64,000 nt of DNA from Croceibacterium atlanticum (GCF_001008165.2 NZ_CP011452.2:186001-250000), one strand, 5' to 3'; shown: positions 9,670-18,769, counted from the first letter of the stretch. Notes: generated by a model not told the origin, from the letters alone. Numbers and translations are program-made.

Positions 9670-10164
9670 ATGCCTCAGATAGCCCAATTGGCCGAAACCT
9701 ATTCCAGCCAGATATTCTGGTTGCTGGTGATCTTCGGCCTGGTGTTCTTCGTCATTGGCCGAGGCATGGTGCCCAAGGTGATGGACACCGTGTCGCTGCG
9801 CGACAAGCAGATCTCGAACGACCTGGCCGCCGCGCAGGCTGCGCGCGATCAGGCAAACGAGCAGGAAGAGGCCTGGCGCAGGCGCGAGAATGAAAATCGC
9901 GCCGAAGCGCAGGCGGTGGTCAATGCGGCCAAGGAGGATGCGGCTGCCCGGACGGAGAAGAAACTCTCTGCCGCGCAGGGTCGTGTCGACAAGAAGCTTG
10001 CCGAAGCGGAAGCCCGTATTTCCGCAGCAAGTGCCGAAGCCGCAGCCGAAATCGAATCCGTCGCCAGCGAAGCTGCCCGTGAAATCGTGCAGCGGCTTGC
10101 CGGCGTGGAAGTGGCCGAACCGGAAGCCCAGGCGGCCGTGAAGAAAGCAATGATCCATGGCTGA
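9670..10164 (+). CDS. atpF': F0F1 ATP synthase subunit b' (first b-type subunit)
   Basis: A 164-residue peripheral-stalk subunit with a single N-terminal membrane helix (about 14-34, FWLLVIFGLVFFVIGRG) followed by a long Ala/Glu/Arg coiled coil. Photosynthetic bacteria and alphaproteobacteria carry two diverged b subunits that form a heterodimer; the first in the operon is generally b'. Its stop overlaps the next gene by 8 bases, indicating coupled translation. Which of the two is b' is by position and not by a specific residue. Confidence 0.92.
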   Translation: MPQIAQLAETYSSQIFWLLVIFGLVFFVIGRGMVPKVMDTVSLRDKQISNDLAAAQAARDQANEQEEAWRRRENENRAEAQAVVNAAKEDAAARTEKKLSAAQGRVDKKLAEAEARISAASAEAAAEIESVASEAAREIVQRLAGVEVAEPEAQAAVKKAMIHG

Positions 10165-10732
10165 GCACGCTCCCGAACTGTTCACCACCGAAGATCCGGA
10201 ACTGGCGACCGCCATGGAAGGCCATGATGCCGGGCATACCGAGCATGTCGAGCCGAGCGCCTTCGGTCTGACGCCGGGCGGCTGGGTCGGCCTGTCCATG
10301 CTCGTCTTCCTGCTGATCCTTGTCTGGAAGGGCGTGCACAAGGCGATTGCCGGCGGCCTGGACGGCAAGATTGCGGCCATTCGCGAACAACTCGACGAAG
10401 CAAAGAAGCTGCGCGAGGAAGCGGAGGCTCTGCGGGCCGAATATGCGGCCAAGATCGCCAATGCGGAAAAAGACGCAGCAGCCATGCTCGATCACGCCAG
10501 GACCGAGGCAGAACAGATTGTGGCCAAGGCCGAAGCTGATACCGAGGCGGTGATCGCCCGGCGCAAGCAGATGGCCGAGGACAAGATCGCTGCTGCCGAG
10601 CGTGGCGCGATCGAGGAATTGCGTGCGACGGTTGCAAGTGCGGCGACTGCAGCGGCCAGGGGCCTGATCGCAGAGAAGCATGACGCGTCGGCCGATCGCA
10701 AGCTGGTCGAAGAAACGATCTCCGCTCTCTGA
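10157..10732 (+). CDS. atpF: F0F1 ATP synthase subunit b
   Basis: A 191-residue second peripheral-stalk subunit. An acidic N-terminal extension of about 38 residues (including DAGHTEHVEP) precedes one membrane helix at about 40-58 (WVGLSMLVFLLILVWKG), then a long coiled coil of Ala/Glu/Lys heptads. It starts inside the end of the preceding b' gene and is the last gene of the operon, with a strong hairpin terminator about 25 bases downstream. It would dimerise with b' and reach up to the delta subunit of F1. Confidence 0.94.
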   Translation: MAEHAPELFTTEDPELATAMEGHDAGHTEHVEPSAFGLTPGGWVGLSMLVFLLILVWKGVHKAIAGGLDGKIAAIREQLDEAKKLREEAEALRAEYAAKIANAEKDAAAMLDHARTEAEQIVAKAEADTEAVIARRKQMAEDKIAAAERGAIEELRATVASAATAAARGLIAEKHDASADRKLVEETISAL

Positions 10733-10757
10733 TCCAGTTCTTATTTCGGAATTACGA

Positions 10758-10795
10758 AGGGCCCCGGGGTTTCGATCCCGGGGCCTTTCTGTTTG
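10758..10795 (+). terminator. Rho-independent terminator of the F0 operon
   Basis: A perfect 9-bp stem GGCCCCGGG (10760-10768) pairs with CCCGGGGCC (10777-10785) around an 8-base loop, followed by TTTCTGTTT. It lies between convergent atpF and gloB; the T-rich side serves the plus strand. Confidence 0.88.
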
Positions 10796-10817
10796 CCAGT
10801 CCGGGCGCCGGGTAGCG

Positions 10818-11579
10818 TTAGAAATTGTCCTTGGCTGCTCTTAGTGCTGCGAAGGTTTCCACGGGTGTCATGCCGCCCCAGCGGGCCTGTATTGCCGGAT
10901 CGTCAGCACGCAGGAATGGGTTCGTCACCAGTTCCCGCGCCAATGTCATGGGCACCGTCGGCACGCCTTTAGCGCGCTTCTGAGCCACCTCTGCGGCATA
11001 ATCCTGCAATTCGGCATTGTCCGGGTCGGCATGAAGCGCAAAGCGGGCGTTGGCCTGTGTATATTCATGCGCGCAATAGAGCGTCGTCTCGGCCGGCAGA
11101 TCCTTCAGCCTTGTGAGGCTGGCCCAGAATTGGGGCGCCGTGCCTTCAAACATTCGCCCACATCCCAGGGCGAACAGAGCATCCCCGACAAAGGCGATCC
11201 CTGCTTCGGGCAGGTAATAGGCGACATGCCCCATTGTATGCCCACCGACATCGATCACTCGTACCTGCCATTCGCCCAGGCGAAGCGTGTCGCCGCCTGA
11301 GACTTCGCGGTCGATCCCGGCAATCTTCGCGGCATCGGTGGCCGGGGCAGTAATGGTGCAGCCGGTGGCTTCCTTGATCGCCTCATTCCCGCCGGCATGG
11401 TCGGGATGCCAGTGCGTGTTCCATATCTGGGTGATGCGCCAGCCCTTGGCCTCCGCCTCGCGCAGATAGGCATCGGCATCGGGCGTATCGATGCAGGCGG
11501 TTTCGCCGCTCGCCGGATCATGCAGCAAATAGCCGTAATTGTCCGACAGGCAGGGGAATTGGTGTATTTGCAACGTCAT
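10818..11579 (-). CDS. gloB: hydroxyacylglutathione hydrolase (glyoxalase II)
   Basis: A 253-residue metallo-beta-lactamase-fold enzyme that hydrolyses S-D-lactoylglutathione to D-lactate and glutathione, the second step of methylglyoxal detoxification. The binuclear metal motif THWHPDHAGG is intact, as are GHTMGHVAYY, GDALFALGCGR and YCAHEYTQANARFA. The C-terminal HAGH substrate domain is present. The ATG at 11579 overlaps the stop of the upstream GFA gene (TGATG), so the two are probably co-translated; a TTG just upstream is a less likely start. Confidence 0.95.
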   Translation of the reverse strand: MTLQIHQFPCLSDNYGYLLHDPASGETACIDTPDADAYLREAEAKGWRITQIWNTHWHPDHAGGNEAIKEATGCTITAPATDAAKIAGIDREVSGGDTLRLGEWQVRVIDVGGHTMGHVAYYLPEAGIAFVGDALFALGCGRMFEGTAPQFWASLTRLKDLPAETTLYCAHEYTQANARFALHADPDNAELQDYAAEVAQKRAKGVPTVPMTLARELVTNPFLRADDPAIQARWGGMTPVETFAALRAAKDNF

Positions 11580-11983
11580 CAACTATCCCTTCCACGCATA
11601 TGCCGGGGCATGTCCTCCGGCAGTGCGATCCAGTGGTGGCGGCTCTGTTCATAGACGGAGCGGTGCGGCCGGGGGAAAGCGGGGTCGCAGATCGTGCCGA
11701 CCGTAATGCCGATTATTCCGGGATATTTGCTCGCCCTTCCATAGAGCGTGCTGCCGCAGTCCGGACAGAAGCCGTTGGTGAATTGGTTTCCCTGATCGGT
11801 CAGCCGGGTGAATTCGCGCGCCTCACCCGCGATGCTGAATGATTCTTCCGGGAAATAGGCCATGATGCCGAAGGGGGAGCCGCTGCGCTTCTGGCAATCG
11901 CGGCAATGGCACAGGACGGTCATCGCATTGGCGCCGTCAGCGATTTCGGCGTTCAGTTTCCCGCATTGGCAAGAGGCATGCAT
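11579..11983 (-). CDS. GFA-family (glutathione-dependent formaldehyde-activating-like) protein
   Basis: A 134-residue zinc-binding protein with the CENP-V/GFA fold. The Cys ligands are seen as CQCGK, CHCRDCQKR and FCPDCGSTLY. Members were named after a formaldehyde-glutathione activating enzyme, but most have no proven reaction. Its one-base overlap with gloB suggests a shared role in glutathione-adduct chemistry. I prefer the ATG at 11983 (MHASCQCG), the family N-terminus; the frame is also open from 12013, but that ATG directly abuts the rpsA terminator hairpin. Confidence 0.85.
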   Translation of the reverse strand: MHASCQCGKLNAEIADGANAMTVLCHCRDCQKRSGSPFGIMAYFPEESFSIAGEAREFTRLTDQGNQFTNGFCPDCGSTLYGRASKYPGIIGITVGTICDPAFPRPHRSVYEQSRHHWIALPEDMPRHMRGRDS

Positions 11984-12013
11984 GGGCAGTGATGTAAGGG
12001 CTGTGGCCGCCAT

Positions 12014-12055
12014 AGGAAAGGCCCGCCTGCTCGGGTGAGCGGACGGGCCTTTCCT
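12014..12055 (-). terminator. Rho-independent terminator of rpsA
   Basis: A perfect 12-bp inverted repeat, AGGAAAGGCCCG at 12014-12025 and its complement at 12044-12055, with an 18-base loop. Reading on the minus strand it lies 25 bases after the rpsA stop and ends in a CCTTTCCT run. It separates rpsA from the GFA-gloB pair. Confidence 0.85.
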
Positions 12056-12080
12056 GTTGCCTGTGGCAGGCGGAAGAGGG

Positions 12081-13778
12081 TTATTCGCCCTTCTTCAGCG
12101 CCTCGCCAAGGATGTCGCCGAGCGATGCGCCCGAATCCGACGAACCATACTGTTCGACAGCCTGCTTCTCTTCCGAGATCTGGCGGGCCTTGATCGAGAA
12201 GTTGGGCTTCTTCGAACGGTCGAAGCCGGTAACCATCGCGTCGACCTTCTGGCCGGTGGCGAAACGGTCCGGACGCTGTTCGTCACGGTCACGGCCGAGA
12301 TCCGAACGCTTGATGAAGCCGGTCGCGCCATCGTCGCCAGCCTGCACTTCGAGGCCGCCATCGCGGACTTCGAGCACGGTCACGGTGACAACGTCGCCAC
12401 GCTTCAGGCCGCCCGAGCCGGCTGCGGCAGGCGCACCCTTTTCAAGCTGCTTCATGCCGAGCGAGATACGTTCCTTCTCGACATCCACATCGAGCACGAC
12501 GGCGTTGACCATTTCACCCTTGCGGTGCAGCGCCAGCGCGTCTTCGCCCGAAATGCCCCAGGCGATGTCGGACATGTGGACCATGCCGTCCACGTCGCCC
12601 GGCAGGCCGATGAACAGGCCGAATTCGGTGGCGTTCTTGACTTCGCCTTCGACGGTCGAACCGATCGGATGCTTTTCCGCGAATTCTTCCCACGGATTGC
12701 GCTGGGCCTGCTTGAGGCCAAGCGAGATGCGACGCTTCTCGGAATCGACTTCCAGGACCATCACTTCCACTTCCTGCGAGGTGGAGACGATCTTGCCCGG
12801 ATGGACGTTCTTCTTCGTCCAGCTCATTTCGGAAACGTGGACCAGGCCTTCGATGCCCGGTTCCAGTTCCACGAAGGCGCCGTATTCGGTGATGTTGGTG
12901 ACGGTGCCGGTGACCTTGATGCCAACCGGATACTTGGCGCCAACGCCTTCCCACGGATCGCTTTCGAGCTGCTTCATGCCCAGCGAGATGCGCTGCGTAT
13001 CGGCATTGATGCGGATGATCTGCACGGTGACGGTGTCACCGATATTGATCACTTCGCTCGGGTGGTTGACGCGCTTGTAGCTCATGTCGGTGACATGCAG
13101 CAGGCCGTCGATGCCGCCCAGATCCACGAAGGCGCCGTAATCGGTGATGTTCTTCACGACACCGTCGATCACCTGGCCTTCGGAGAGCTTGTCGATCAGC
13201 TCGCTGCGCTGTTCGGCGCGGGTTTCTTCCAGGACGGCGCGGCGCGAGACGACGATATTGCCGCGGCGACGGTCCATCTTCAGGATCTGGAACGGCTGCG
13301 GCATGTCCATCAGCGGGGTCACGTCGCGAACCGGGCGGATATCGACCTGCGAACCGGGCAGGAAGGCCACGGCACCATCGAGATCGACGGTGAAGCCACC
13401 CTTCACGCGGCCGAAGATACGGCCTTCGACGCGCTTGCCTTCGCCGAATTCGTCTTCAAGCTTGTCCCAGGCTGCTTCGCGGCGGGCGCGGTCACGGCTG
13501 AGCATCGCTTCACCATCGGCATTTTCGACGCGGTCGACATAAACTTCGACCTCGGAGCCGATTTCGAGACCATGCTCGTCATCGTTGCGCATGAATTCCT
13601 TGAGGGCGACGCGGCCTTCGCTCTTCAGGCCGACGTCGATAACGGCCATGCCGTTTTCGATATTGGTGACGGTGCCCTTGACGACGCGGCCTTCGAAACC
13701 GCCATCTTCGGCGCCACCGAGCTGTTCATTGAGAAGCGCCTCGAAATCGGCGCGAGAGGGATTGGCTGCACTTGCCAT
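12081..13778 (-). CDS. rpsA: 30S ribosomal protein S1
   Basis: A 565-residue protein built of six S1 (OB-fold) repeats; each carries the GxVxxIxxYGAFVxLxxGxxGLxHxSxxS pattern, for example ITDYGAFVDLGGIDGLLHVT and ITEYGAFVELEPGIEGLVHV. S1 binds mRNA leaders on the 30S subunit and helps initiation on structured or weak Shine-Dalgarno messages. The ATG at 13778 gives the family N-terminus. It lies downstream of cmk on the same strand, the usual order, but with a 381-base gap and its own possible promoter. Confidence 0.97.
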   Translation of the reverse strand: MASAANPSRADFEALLNEQLGGAEDGGFEGRVVKGTVTNIENGMAVIDVGLKSEGRVALKEFMRNDDEHGLEIGSEVEVYVDRVENADGEAMLSRDRARREAAWDKLEDEFGEGKRVEGRIFGRVKGGFTVDLDGAVAFLPGSQVDIRPVRDVTPLMDMPQPFQILKMDRRRGNIVVSRRAVLEETRAEQRSELIDKLSEGQVIDGVVKNITDYGAFVDLGGIDGLLHVTDMSYKRVNHPSEVINIGDTVTVQIIRINADTQRISLGMKQLESDPWEGVGAKYPVGIKVTGTVTNITEYGAFVELEPGIEGLVHVSEMSWTKKNVHPGKIVSTSQEVEVMVLEVDSEKRRISLGLKQAQRNPWEEFAEKHPIGSTVEGEVKNATEFGLFIGLPGDVDGMVHMSDIAWGISGEDALALHRKGEMVNAVVLDVDVEKERISLGMKQLEKGAPAAAGSGGLKRGDVVTVTVLEVRDGGLEVQAGDDGATGFIKRSDLGRDRDEQRPDRFATGQKVDAMVTGFDRSKKPNFSIKARQISEEKQAVEQYGSSDSGASLGDILGEALKKGE

Positions 13779-14159
13779 ATAGGTTTGGTTCCTGATTCAC
13801 ATTTTTCCGGCCAGGCGGTTGTATCCGCCGGTCTTTGTGGCCGAACTGCCCGCGCGGCCGAATACCGGCACGAGCGTCCTCATGATCATCCCTGCAATGG
13901 AGAAAGGAGCGCGGCGAGCGCGCATCGCAATTTCCCGATATCCGGAAATGGTCCTTCGGACGGGCGCGCTCATAGTCGCACGGGGCAAGAAAAGCAAGTG
14001 TGTAGCGTGGTTTGCCCCGGGGGCTGGAACAGTTGGAACACTGTCCTGACCGGAACTGCCGGCGCGGCGGGCAAAACGCCCATTCAGGCGATGGATCCGG
14101 AGGTGAGGCGGGCGCGGCACGGGGCCTTCTGACCCGGCTTCGCCAAGTAGGAAAGGCGC
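13779..14159 (-). other. 381-base gap upstream of rpsA with leader hairpin
   Basis: This stretch between cmk and rpsA shows no convincing gene. Just upstream of the rpsA start is a small hairpin, GGCGG / CCGCC around a 6-base loop (13814-13829). A possible sigma-70 promoter lies further up at 13969-13997. A 107-codon minus-strand frame at 13797-14120 is Arg/Pro-rich and looks like non-coding GC-rich sequence. Confidence 0.6.
13969..13997 (-). promoter_or_regulatory. possible sigma-70 promoter for rpsA
   Basis: On the minus strand TTGCTT (-35, 13997-13992) and TATGAG (-10, 13974-13969) are separated by 17 bases. Position about 190 bases before the rpsA start would give a long leader, consistent with the autoregulated leader known for S1 in other bacteria. 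Both boxes are imperfect. Confidence 0.4.
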
Positions 14160-14813
14160 CTAGCCTCGTCCGGCGCGAATCCGCTCCACCGCTTCGATTG
14201 CCGCCTGGATTGCCGCGTCGCGATCCAGCTCCGAGGTATCGAGCATCACTGCGCCTTCGGCCGGTTTGAGCGGCGCTTCCACGCGGGCGATGTCGCGCGC
14301 ATCGCGCTGGCGCAGATCCGCCTCGATCTCGGGCAGGCTGTGGCTTTCGCCGCGCAGGGCCATTTCCTTCCAGCGGCGCATGGCGCGCGCTTCGACAGTG
14401 GCGGTGACGAACAGTTTCACATCCGCTTTCGGTGCGATGACCGTGCCGATATCGCGCCCGTCCAGCACCGCGCCGCCGGGTTGCGTCGCGAATTTGCGCT
14501 GGCGTTCGTAAAGCGCCTGGCGGACCGGGCGGTGCACGGAAACCCGGCTCGCCAGCCCGCCCGTCTCCTCGTTTCGCAATTCGGGATCCTGCAGCAATGA
14601 TTCCGGAAAATCCGTTGCGGCGAGCGCATCTTCTGCATCGTCCGGATCGCCGCCGGTCAGGAAAACCTGCCGCCCGACTGCCCGATAGAGCAGGCCCGTA
14701 TCGAGATGCGGAAGGCCGAAGCGTTCGGCCAGCGCCTTGGCGATCGTGCCCTTGCCGGAAGCTGTGGGGCCATCGACCGCGATGATCATCGCCTGCTTGC
14801 CGGGAATGGTCAT
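14160..14813 (-). CDS. cmk: cytidylate kinase
   Basis: A 217-residue (d)CMP kinase that phosphorylates CMP and dCMP with ATP. The P-loop GPTASGKGT is near the N-terminus, followed by the NMP-binding elements LDTGLLYRAVG and LDGRDIGT. The LID region includes RGESHSLPEIEADLRQRDARD (read in parts). Family length fits the ATG at 14813; a second ATG at 14789 directly before IIAVDGP is possible. The start overlaps the stop of the small membrane protein upstream (ATGA). Order aroA - membrane protein - cmk - rpsA is the common alphaproteobacterial arrangement. Confidence 0.96.
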   Translation of the reverse strand: MTIPGKQAMIIAVDGPTASGKGTIAKALAERFGLPHLDTGLLYRAVGRQVFLTGGDPDDAEDALAATDFPESLLQDPELRNEETGGLASRVSVHRPVRQALYERQRKFATQPGGAVLDGRDIGTVIAPKADVKLFVTATVEARAMRRWKEMALRGESHSLPEIEADLRQRDARDIARVEAPLKPAEGAVMLDTSELDRDAAIQAAIEAVERIRAGRG

Positions 14814-15079
14814 GGCAGTTTCTTTCGCGCCGCGCTTCGTTCGGCAAATGCCTTGCCCAGGCCGAACAGGGCAATGGCAGCCCAGAAGCCTTCCAGCACG
14901 AGAGAGGCGAGATTCGTGTGCACTATCAGCGAGATGGTGAGCAGGATGGCCCCTGCCAGGTTCACACCGTGCTGGACGAAGGGGTTGGGCCGGCCCTTTG
15001 CGGTCTGATAACCATAGGCACCGATGATGCAGGCCATGCCCGCAAAGCCGATATAATTGGCCAGTTGCGGATCGATCAC
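14810..15079 (-). CDS. small CBU_0592-like membrane protein
   Basis: An 89-residue protein with three predicted membrane helices (about 8-24, 37-54, 58-76). The sequence pattern ANYIGFAGMACIIGAYGYQT, with a conserved asparagine/glycine first helix, resembles the CBU_0592-like domain found beside aroA/cmk in other alphaproteobacteria. Its function is unknown. It starts with GTG overlapping the aroA stop (GTGA) and its own stop overlaps the cmk start (ATGA), so aroA, this gene and cmk form one tightly coupled operon. Confidence 0.75.
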   Translation of the reverse strand: MIDPQLANYIGFAGMACIIGAYGYQTAKGRPNPFVQHGVNLAGAILLTISLIVHTNLASLVLEGFWAAIALFGLGKAFAERSAARKKLP

Positions 15080-16395
15080 GGCCGTGCCGCTCCGTCCAGC
15101 AATGCCTCGAAGCTGGGGAAACTGGTGGCGATGGGGCGGGTATCGTCAACCTCCACGCCTGCCTTGCTCGCCAGACCGGCCACGGCCATGCTCATGGCGA
15201 TGCGATGGTCGAGATGGGTGGCGATGGCGCCTTCGCCGCCCGGCAACGGATCGCCGCCGGTGCCTTCGATGACCAGCCCGTCAGCGCGCTCCTCGATCCG
15301 GGCGCCGGCATTTCTCAATGCTTCGGCCATAACCGCCAGGCGATCCGATTCCTTGACCCGCAATTCTTCCAGACCCGTGGTCACCGTCCGGCCGTTGGCG
15401 AGCGATGCGGCGACGAACAGGACCGGGAATTCATCGATCATGCTTGGCGCGATGGCTGGATCCACCTCGACCCCGCGCAGGACCGAATGGCGCACGCGCA
15501 GATCGGCCACGGGTTCGCCGCCAATGATGCGCTGGTCCATTTCCTCGATATCGCCGCCCATCTGGCGCAGCACGTCGAACAGTCCCGCGCGGGTCGGGTT
15601 CAGGCCGACATTTTCGATCACCAGATCGCTGCCGGGGATGAGCAGGGCGGCAACCGCGAAGAAGGCGGCGGATGACGGATCGCCCGGCACGTCGATCATC
15701 TGCGGGCGCAGTTCCGCTTCTCCGCGCAGGCGGATCACGCGTTCGCCATTTTCTTCCTCGACCCAGAGGTCTGCGCCGAAGCCCTTGAGCATGCGTTCCG
15801 TATGGTCGCGAGTCGGCACGGGTTCGATCACGGTGGTGATCCCGGCAGTGTTGAGCCCGGCCAGCAATATCGCGCTTTTTACCTGGGCGCTGGCCACGGG
15901 CAGGCGATAGCTGATCGGCACGGCGGGATTCGCGCCTTTCAGCATCAGCGGCAATGTGCCGCCGGGGCTGGGCGTGAATTGCGCACCCATCTGCGAGAGC
16001 GGTTCGATCACGCGGCCCATCGGGCGGGCGGACAGGCTGGCATCGCCGATGAAGGTCGCGGTCAGCGGGTGGCTGGCCAATATGCCCAGGAAAAGGCGGG
16101 TGGAAGTGCCGCTATTGCCCATGTCCAGCGCCCCTTCGGGCTGCAGCAACCCGCCCACGCCGACACCCTTGACCGACCAGCGACCTTCGCCTTCGCGGTG
16201 AATCGTTGCGCCCATCGCGCGCAGGGCGGCGGCGGTTGCCAGCACATCCTCCCCCTCCAGCAGGCCGGTTATGCGCGTTTCTCCCACTGCCAGCGCGCCG
16301 AACATGAGCGAGCGATGGCTGATCGACTTGTCGCCGGGAACGCGGATCCGCCCCTGCAACGGCCCGGATGGCAAAAAACGTCGTGGTTTCATCAT
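15076..16395 (-). CDS. aroA: 3-phosphoshikimate 1-carboxyvinyltransferase (EPSP synthase)
   Basis: A 439-residue enzyme of the shikimate pathway that joins PEP to shikimate-3-phosphate. Visible signatures: GRIRVPGDKSISHRSLM (substrate lysine and arginine), GNSGTSTRLFLGILA (PEP loop) and VKESDRLAVMAEALR. The residue after GNSGTS is Thr, and the loop carries Thr/Ala features of the class II (glyphosate-tolerant) enzymes common in alphaproteobacteria; class assignment is inferred. The start MMKPRRFLPSG at 16395 fits the family; the open frame extends another 51 codons upstream but that sequence is not conserved-looking. Confidence 0.95.
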   Translation of the reverse strand: MMKPRRFLPSGPLQGRIRVPGDKSISHRSLMFGALAVGETRITGLLEGEDVLATAAALRAMGATIHREGEGRWSVKGVGVGGLLQPEGALDMGNSGTSTRLFLGILASHPLTATFIGDASLSARPMGRVIEPLSQMGAQFTPSPGGTLPLMLKGANPAVPISYRLPVASAQVKSAILLAGLNTAGITTVIEPVPTRDHTERMLKGFGADLWVEEENGERVIRLRGEAELRPQMIDVPGDPSSAAFFAVAALLIPGSDLVIENVGLNPTRAGLFDVLRQMGGDIEEMDQRIIGGEPVADLRVRHSVLRGVEVDPAIAPSMIDEFPVLFVAASLANGRTVTTGLEELRVKESDRLAVMAEALRNAGARIEERADGLVIEGTGGDPLPGGEGAIATHLDHRIAMSMAVAGLASKAGVEVDDTRPIATSFPSFEALLDGAARP

Positions 16396-16600
16396 GCTGG
16401 TATTATTGGCAGACAAGCGGCAGACTCTTTGGAAAATGGCGGATGCGCCCGGTATGGGTGGCGGCTTTTGACAGTGCCGGGGGGCTGTGGCAAGGCGCCC
16501 CCGCTCTTGATTCCGCCCCTTGATTGTGATCGGGGGCATCTCCATCAAGTCTTGCGAATTTCAGGGCGCGCCCGGCGGGCGGGCAGATGAGGATATTTAC

Positions 16601-16918
16601 ATGGTCAAGCCTGAGTGGGGCACCAAGCGTACCTGCCCCAAATGCGGTGAACGCTTCTACGACCTGGGCAAGGAAGAACCCGTGTCCTGCATCGAATGCG
16701 GGAACGAATGGTATCCCGAACCGGTGCTGAAGTCGAAACAGCCGATTCCTTACGAGGAAGTGGAAAAGGATAAGAAGAAGGAAGAGGATTCCGATCTCGG
16801 TGACGATGATCTGGATATCGACGAGGACGAGGATTCGCCCGACAATGATGTCGATCTCGGCGGTGACGACGATCTTGGCGTGACCAAGACGTCGGACGGG
16901 GACGAGGACGACAGCTGA
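16601..16918 (+). CDS. TIGR02300-family (FYDLN acid) protein
   Basis: A 105-residue protein with an N-terminal zinc-ribbon-like module (CPKCGERFYDLGKEEPVSC, then CIECGNEW) containing the FYDLGK signature that names the FYDLN-acid family. After residue 55 the protein is extremely acidic, made almost entirely of Asp, Glu, Ser and Lys. The family is restricted to alphaproteobacteria and has no known function. The ATG at 16601 follows GAGGA by about 8 bases. It is divergent from aroA and upstream of tRNA-Ala, a recurring neighbourhood. Confidence 0.93.
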   Translation: MVKPEWGTKRTCPKCGERFYDLGKEEPVSCIECGNEWYPEPVLKSKQPIPYEEVEKDKKKEEDSDLGDDDLDIDEDEDSPDNDVDLGGDDDLGVTKTSDGDEDDS

Positions 16919-16925
16919 TCCCTTG

Positions 16926-16960
16926 GCCATCCCGGAACTTTAGTGACGGGATGGCAAATT
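16926..16960 (+). terminator. probable terminator after the TIGR02300 gene
   Basis: GCCATCCCG (16926-16934) pairs perfectly with CGGGATGGC (16947-16955) around a 12-base loop, followed by AAATTTGG. The tail is only weakly T-rich. Confidence 0.5.
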
Positions 16961-17060
16961 TGGGGCTTGCGGAATCGGCAAGCTGCCAATAAAGGGCTGC
17001 CTCCCGAGCGATTGAGCTTGGGTCAGCGCACCTCCCAGGGGGCGCTGAAAAGAATGGAAC

Positions 17061-17136
<76 letters not shown>

Positions 17137-17276
17137 TTCTCCGGCATTTCGCCGGCAAGAGTTTGAAATAGACCATGTTTCCGGACATGGTACCGAGTGC
17201 TGATTTGCACGCTGGCCGACGAGGTTTCGTCCGCCGGCGCTTTTGGCGTTTTGCGCCGCGGGAGTGAAGCGAGGCT

Positions 17277-18737
17277 ATGTTCGACAACCTGTCCGATCGC
17301 CTGACTGGTGTGTTCGACCGCCTGCGCGGCCGCGGTTCGCTGAACGAACAGGATGTGCGCGAGGCGATGCGCGAAGTGCGCATTGCCCTGCTGGAAGCCG
17401 ATGTGGCGTTGCCGGTGGCGCGCGATTTCATCAATCGCGTCACCGAAAAGGCCGTTGGCCAGCAAGTGCTCAAATCGGTCACGCCGGGGCAGCAGGTCGT
17501 CAAGATCGTCAATGACGAACTGGTGGCGATGCTGGGCGGCGATGCCGAAGGCGCGGGCGAGGCCGAACCGCTTCATCTCGACGCCAGGCCGCCTGTCGTG
17601 ATCATGATGGTCGGCCTGCAGGGCTCGGGCAAGACGACCAGCACCGCCAAGATCGCCCGGCTGCTGAAGGACAAGCAGGGCAAGAAGCCGATGATGGCGT
17701 CGCTCGACGTCAATCGTCCGGCCGCGCAGGAACAGCTCAAGGTCCTGGGCGAACAGGCCGGTGTCGCCACCCTGCCGATCGTGCCGGGGCAGCAGCCGGT
17801 GGATATTGCCCGCCGCGCGCTGGAATCGGCGAAGCTGCAGGCAGTGGACGTGCTGCTGCTGGATACGGCCGGCCGTCTGCATGTCGATGAAGCGCTCATG
17901 GCCGAAATGAAGGCCGTGGCCAGCGTTTCCGCGCCCACCGAAGTGCTGCTGGTGGTCGATTCGCTGACTGGCCAGGACGCGGTGAATGTCGCGCAGAGCT
18001 TCTCCGACGAAGTCCCGCTGACCGGGGTGGTGCTGACCCGGATGGATGGCGATGCCCGCGGCGGTGCGGCCTTGTCCATGCGGGCCGTGACCGGCAAGCC
18101 GATCAAGTTCGCGGGTACGGGCGAAAAGCTCGACGCGATCGAGCCGTTCCACCCGCGGCGCGTTGCCGATCGTATCCTGGGCATGGGCGATGTCGTCAGC
18201 CTGGTCGAAAAGGCCGCTTCGGTCGTCGACAAGGAAGAGGCGGACAAGCTCGCCGAGCGGATGATGAAGGGTCAGTTCGACATGAACGACCTGCGCACCC
18301 AGCTTGGCCAGATGCAGAAAATGGGCGGTCTCGGAATGCTGGCCGGCATGATGCCGGGCATGAAGAAGGCCAAGCAGGCAATGGCCGCCAGCGGCATGGA
18401 CGACAAGGTGCTGGTCCATATGGACGCGATCATCGGGTCCATGACGCGCAAGGAACGCGCCAATCCCGCCTTGATGAATGCCAAGCGCAAGAAGCGCGTG
18501 GCCGCCGGTTCCGGAACTTCGGTGCAGGAGGTGAACAAGCTCCTGAAGATGCACCAGGAAATGGGCCGGGCGATGAAACAGATCAGGAAGATGGGCGGGC
18601 TCAAGGGCCTCGGCGCGCTGTTTGGCGGCGGGGGCGGAATGCCCGGCGGCGGGAAGGGCGGCGGCATACCGGGCCTTCCTGGTGGCGCCGGCGGCCAGGT
18701 TCCGCCTGACCTGCAGAATTTACTGAACAAGAAGTGA
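17277..18737 (+). CDS. ffh: signal recognition particle GTPase Ffh
   Basis: A 486-residue SRP54 homologue that binds 4.5S RNA and signal sequences of nascent membrane proteins. It has an N-domain (1-85), a G-domain with the P-loop VGLQGSGKTTSTAKIA, LLLDTAGRLHVDEAL and TRMDGDARGGAAL, and a Met-rich M-domain from about 330 (QMQKMGGLGMLAGMMPGM). The C-terminus is a long Gly/Pro-rich tail (GGGGGMPGGGKGGGIPG), longer than in E. coli but common in this group. rpsP follows 32 bases downstream, the conserved ffh-rpsP-rimM order. Confidence 0.97.
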   Translation: MFDNLSDRLTGVFDRLRGRGSLNEQDVREAMREVRIALLEADVALPVARDFINRVTEKAVGQQVLKSVTPGQQVVKIVNDELVAMLGGDAEGAGEAEPLHLDARPPVVIMMVGLQGSGKTTSTAKIARLLKDKQGKKPMMASLDVNRPAAQEQLKVLGEQAGVATLPIVPGQQPVDIARRALESAKLQAVDVLLLDTAGRLHVDEALMAEMKAVASVSAPTEVLLVVDSLTGQDAVNVAQSFSDEVPLTGVVLTRMDGDARGGAALSMRAVTGKPIKFAGTGEKLDAIEPFHPRRVADRILGMGDVVSLVEKAASVVDKEEADKLAERMMKGQFDMNDLRTQLGQMQKMGGLGMLAGMMPGMKKAKQAMAASGMDDKVLVHMDAIIGSMTRKERANPALMNAKRKKRVAAGSGTSVQEVNKLLKMHQEMGRAMKQIRKMGGLKGLGALFGGGGGMPGGGKGGGIPGLPGGAGGQVPPDLQNLLNKK

Positions 18738-18769
18738 TTACAACGAATTGAATCGGAAAGGTTGAAACA

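Noticed and set aside
13797-14120. Minus-strand frame of 107 codons in the rpsA leader
   Set aside because: Arg/Pro/Ala-rich, no ribosome site, and it covers a leader region with promoter-like and hairpin elements.
12057-14132. A 691-codon plus-strand frame opposite rpsA
   Set aside because: It is a mirror of a conserved GC-rich gene. rpsA on the other strand has clear domains, and the antisense translation is His/Asp-rich low complexity.
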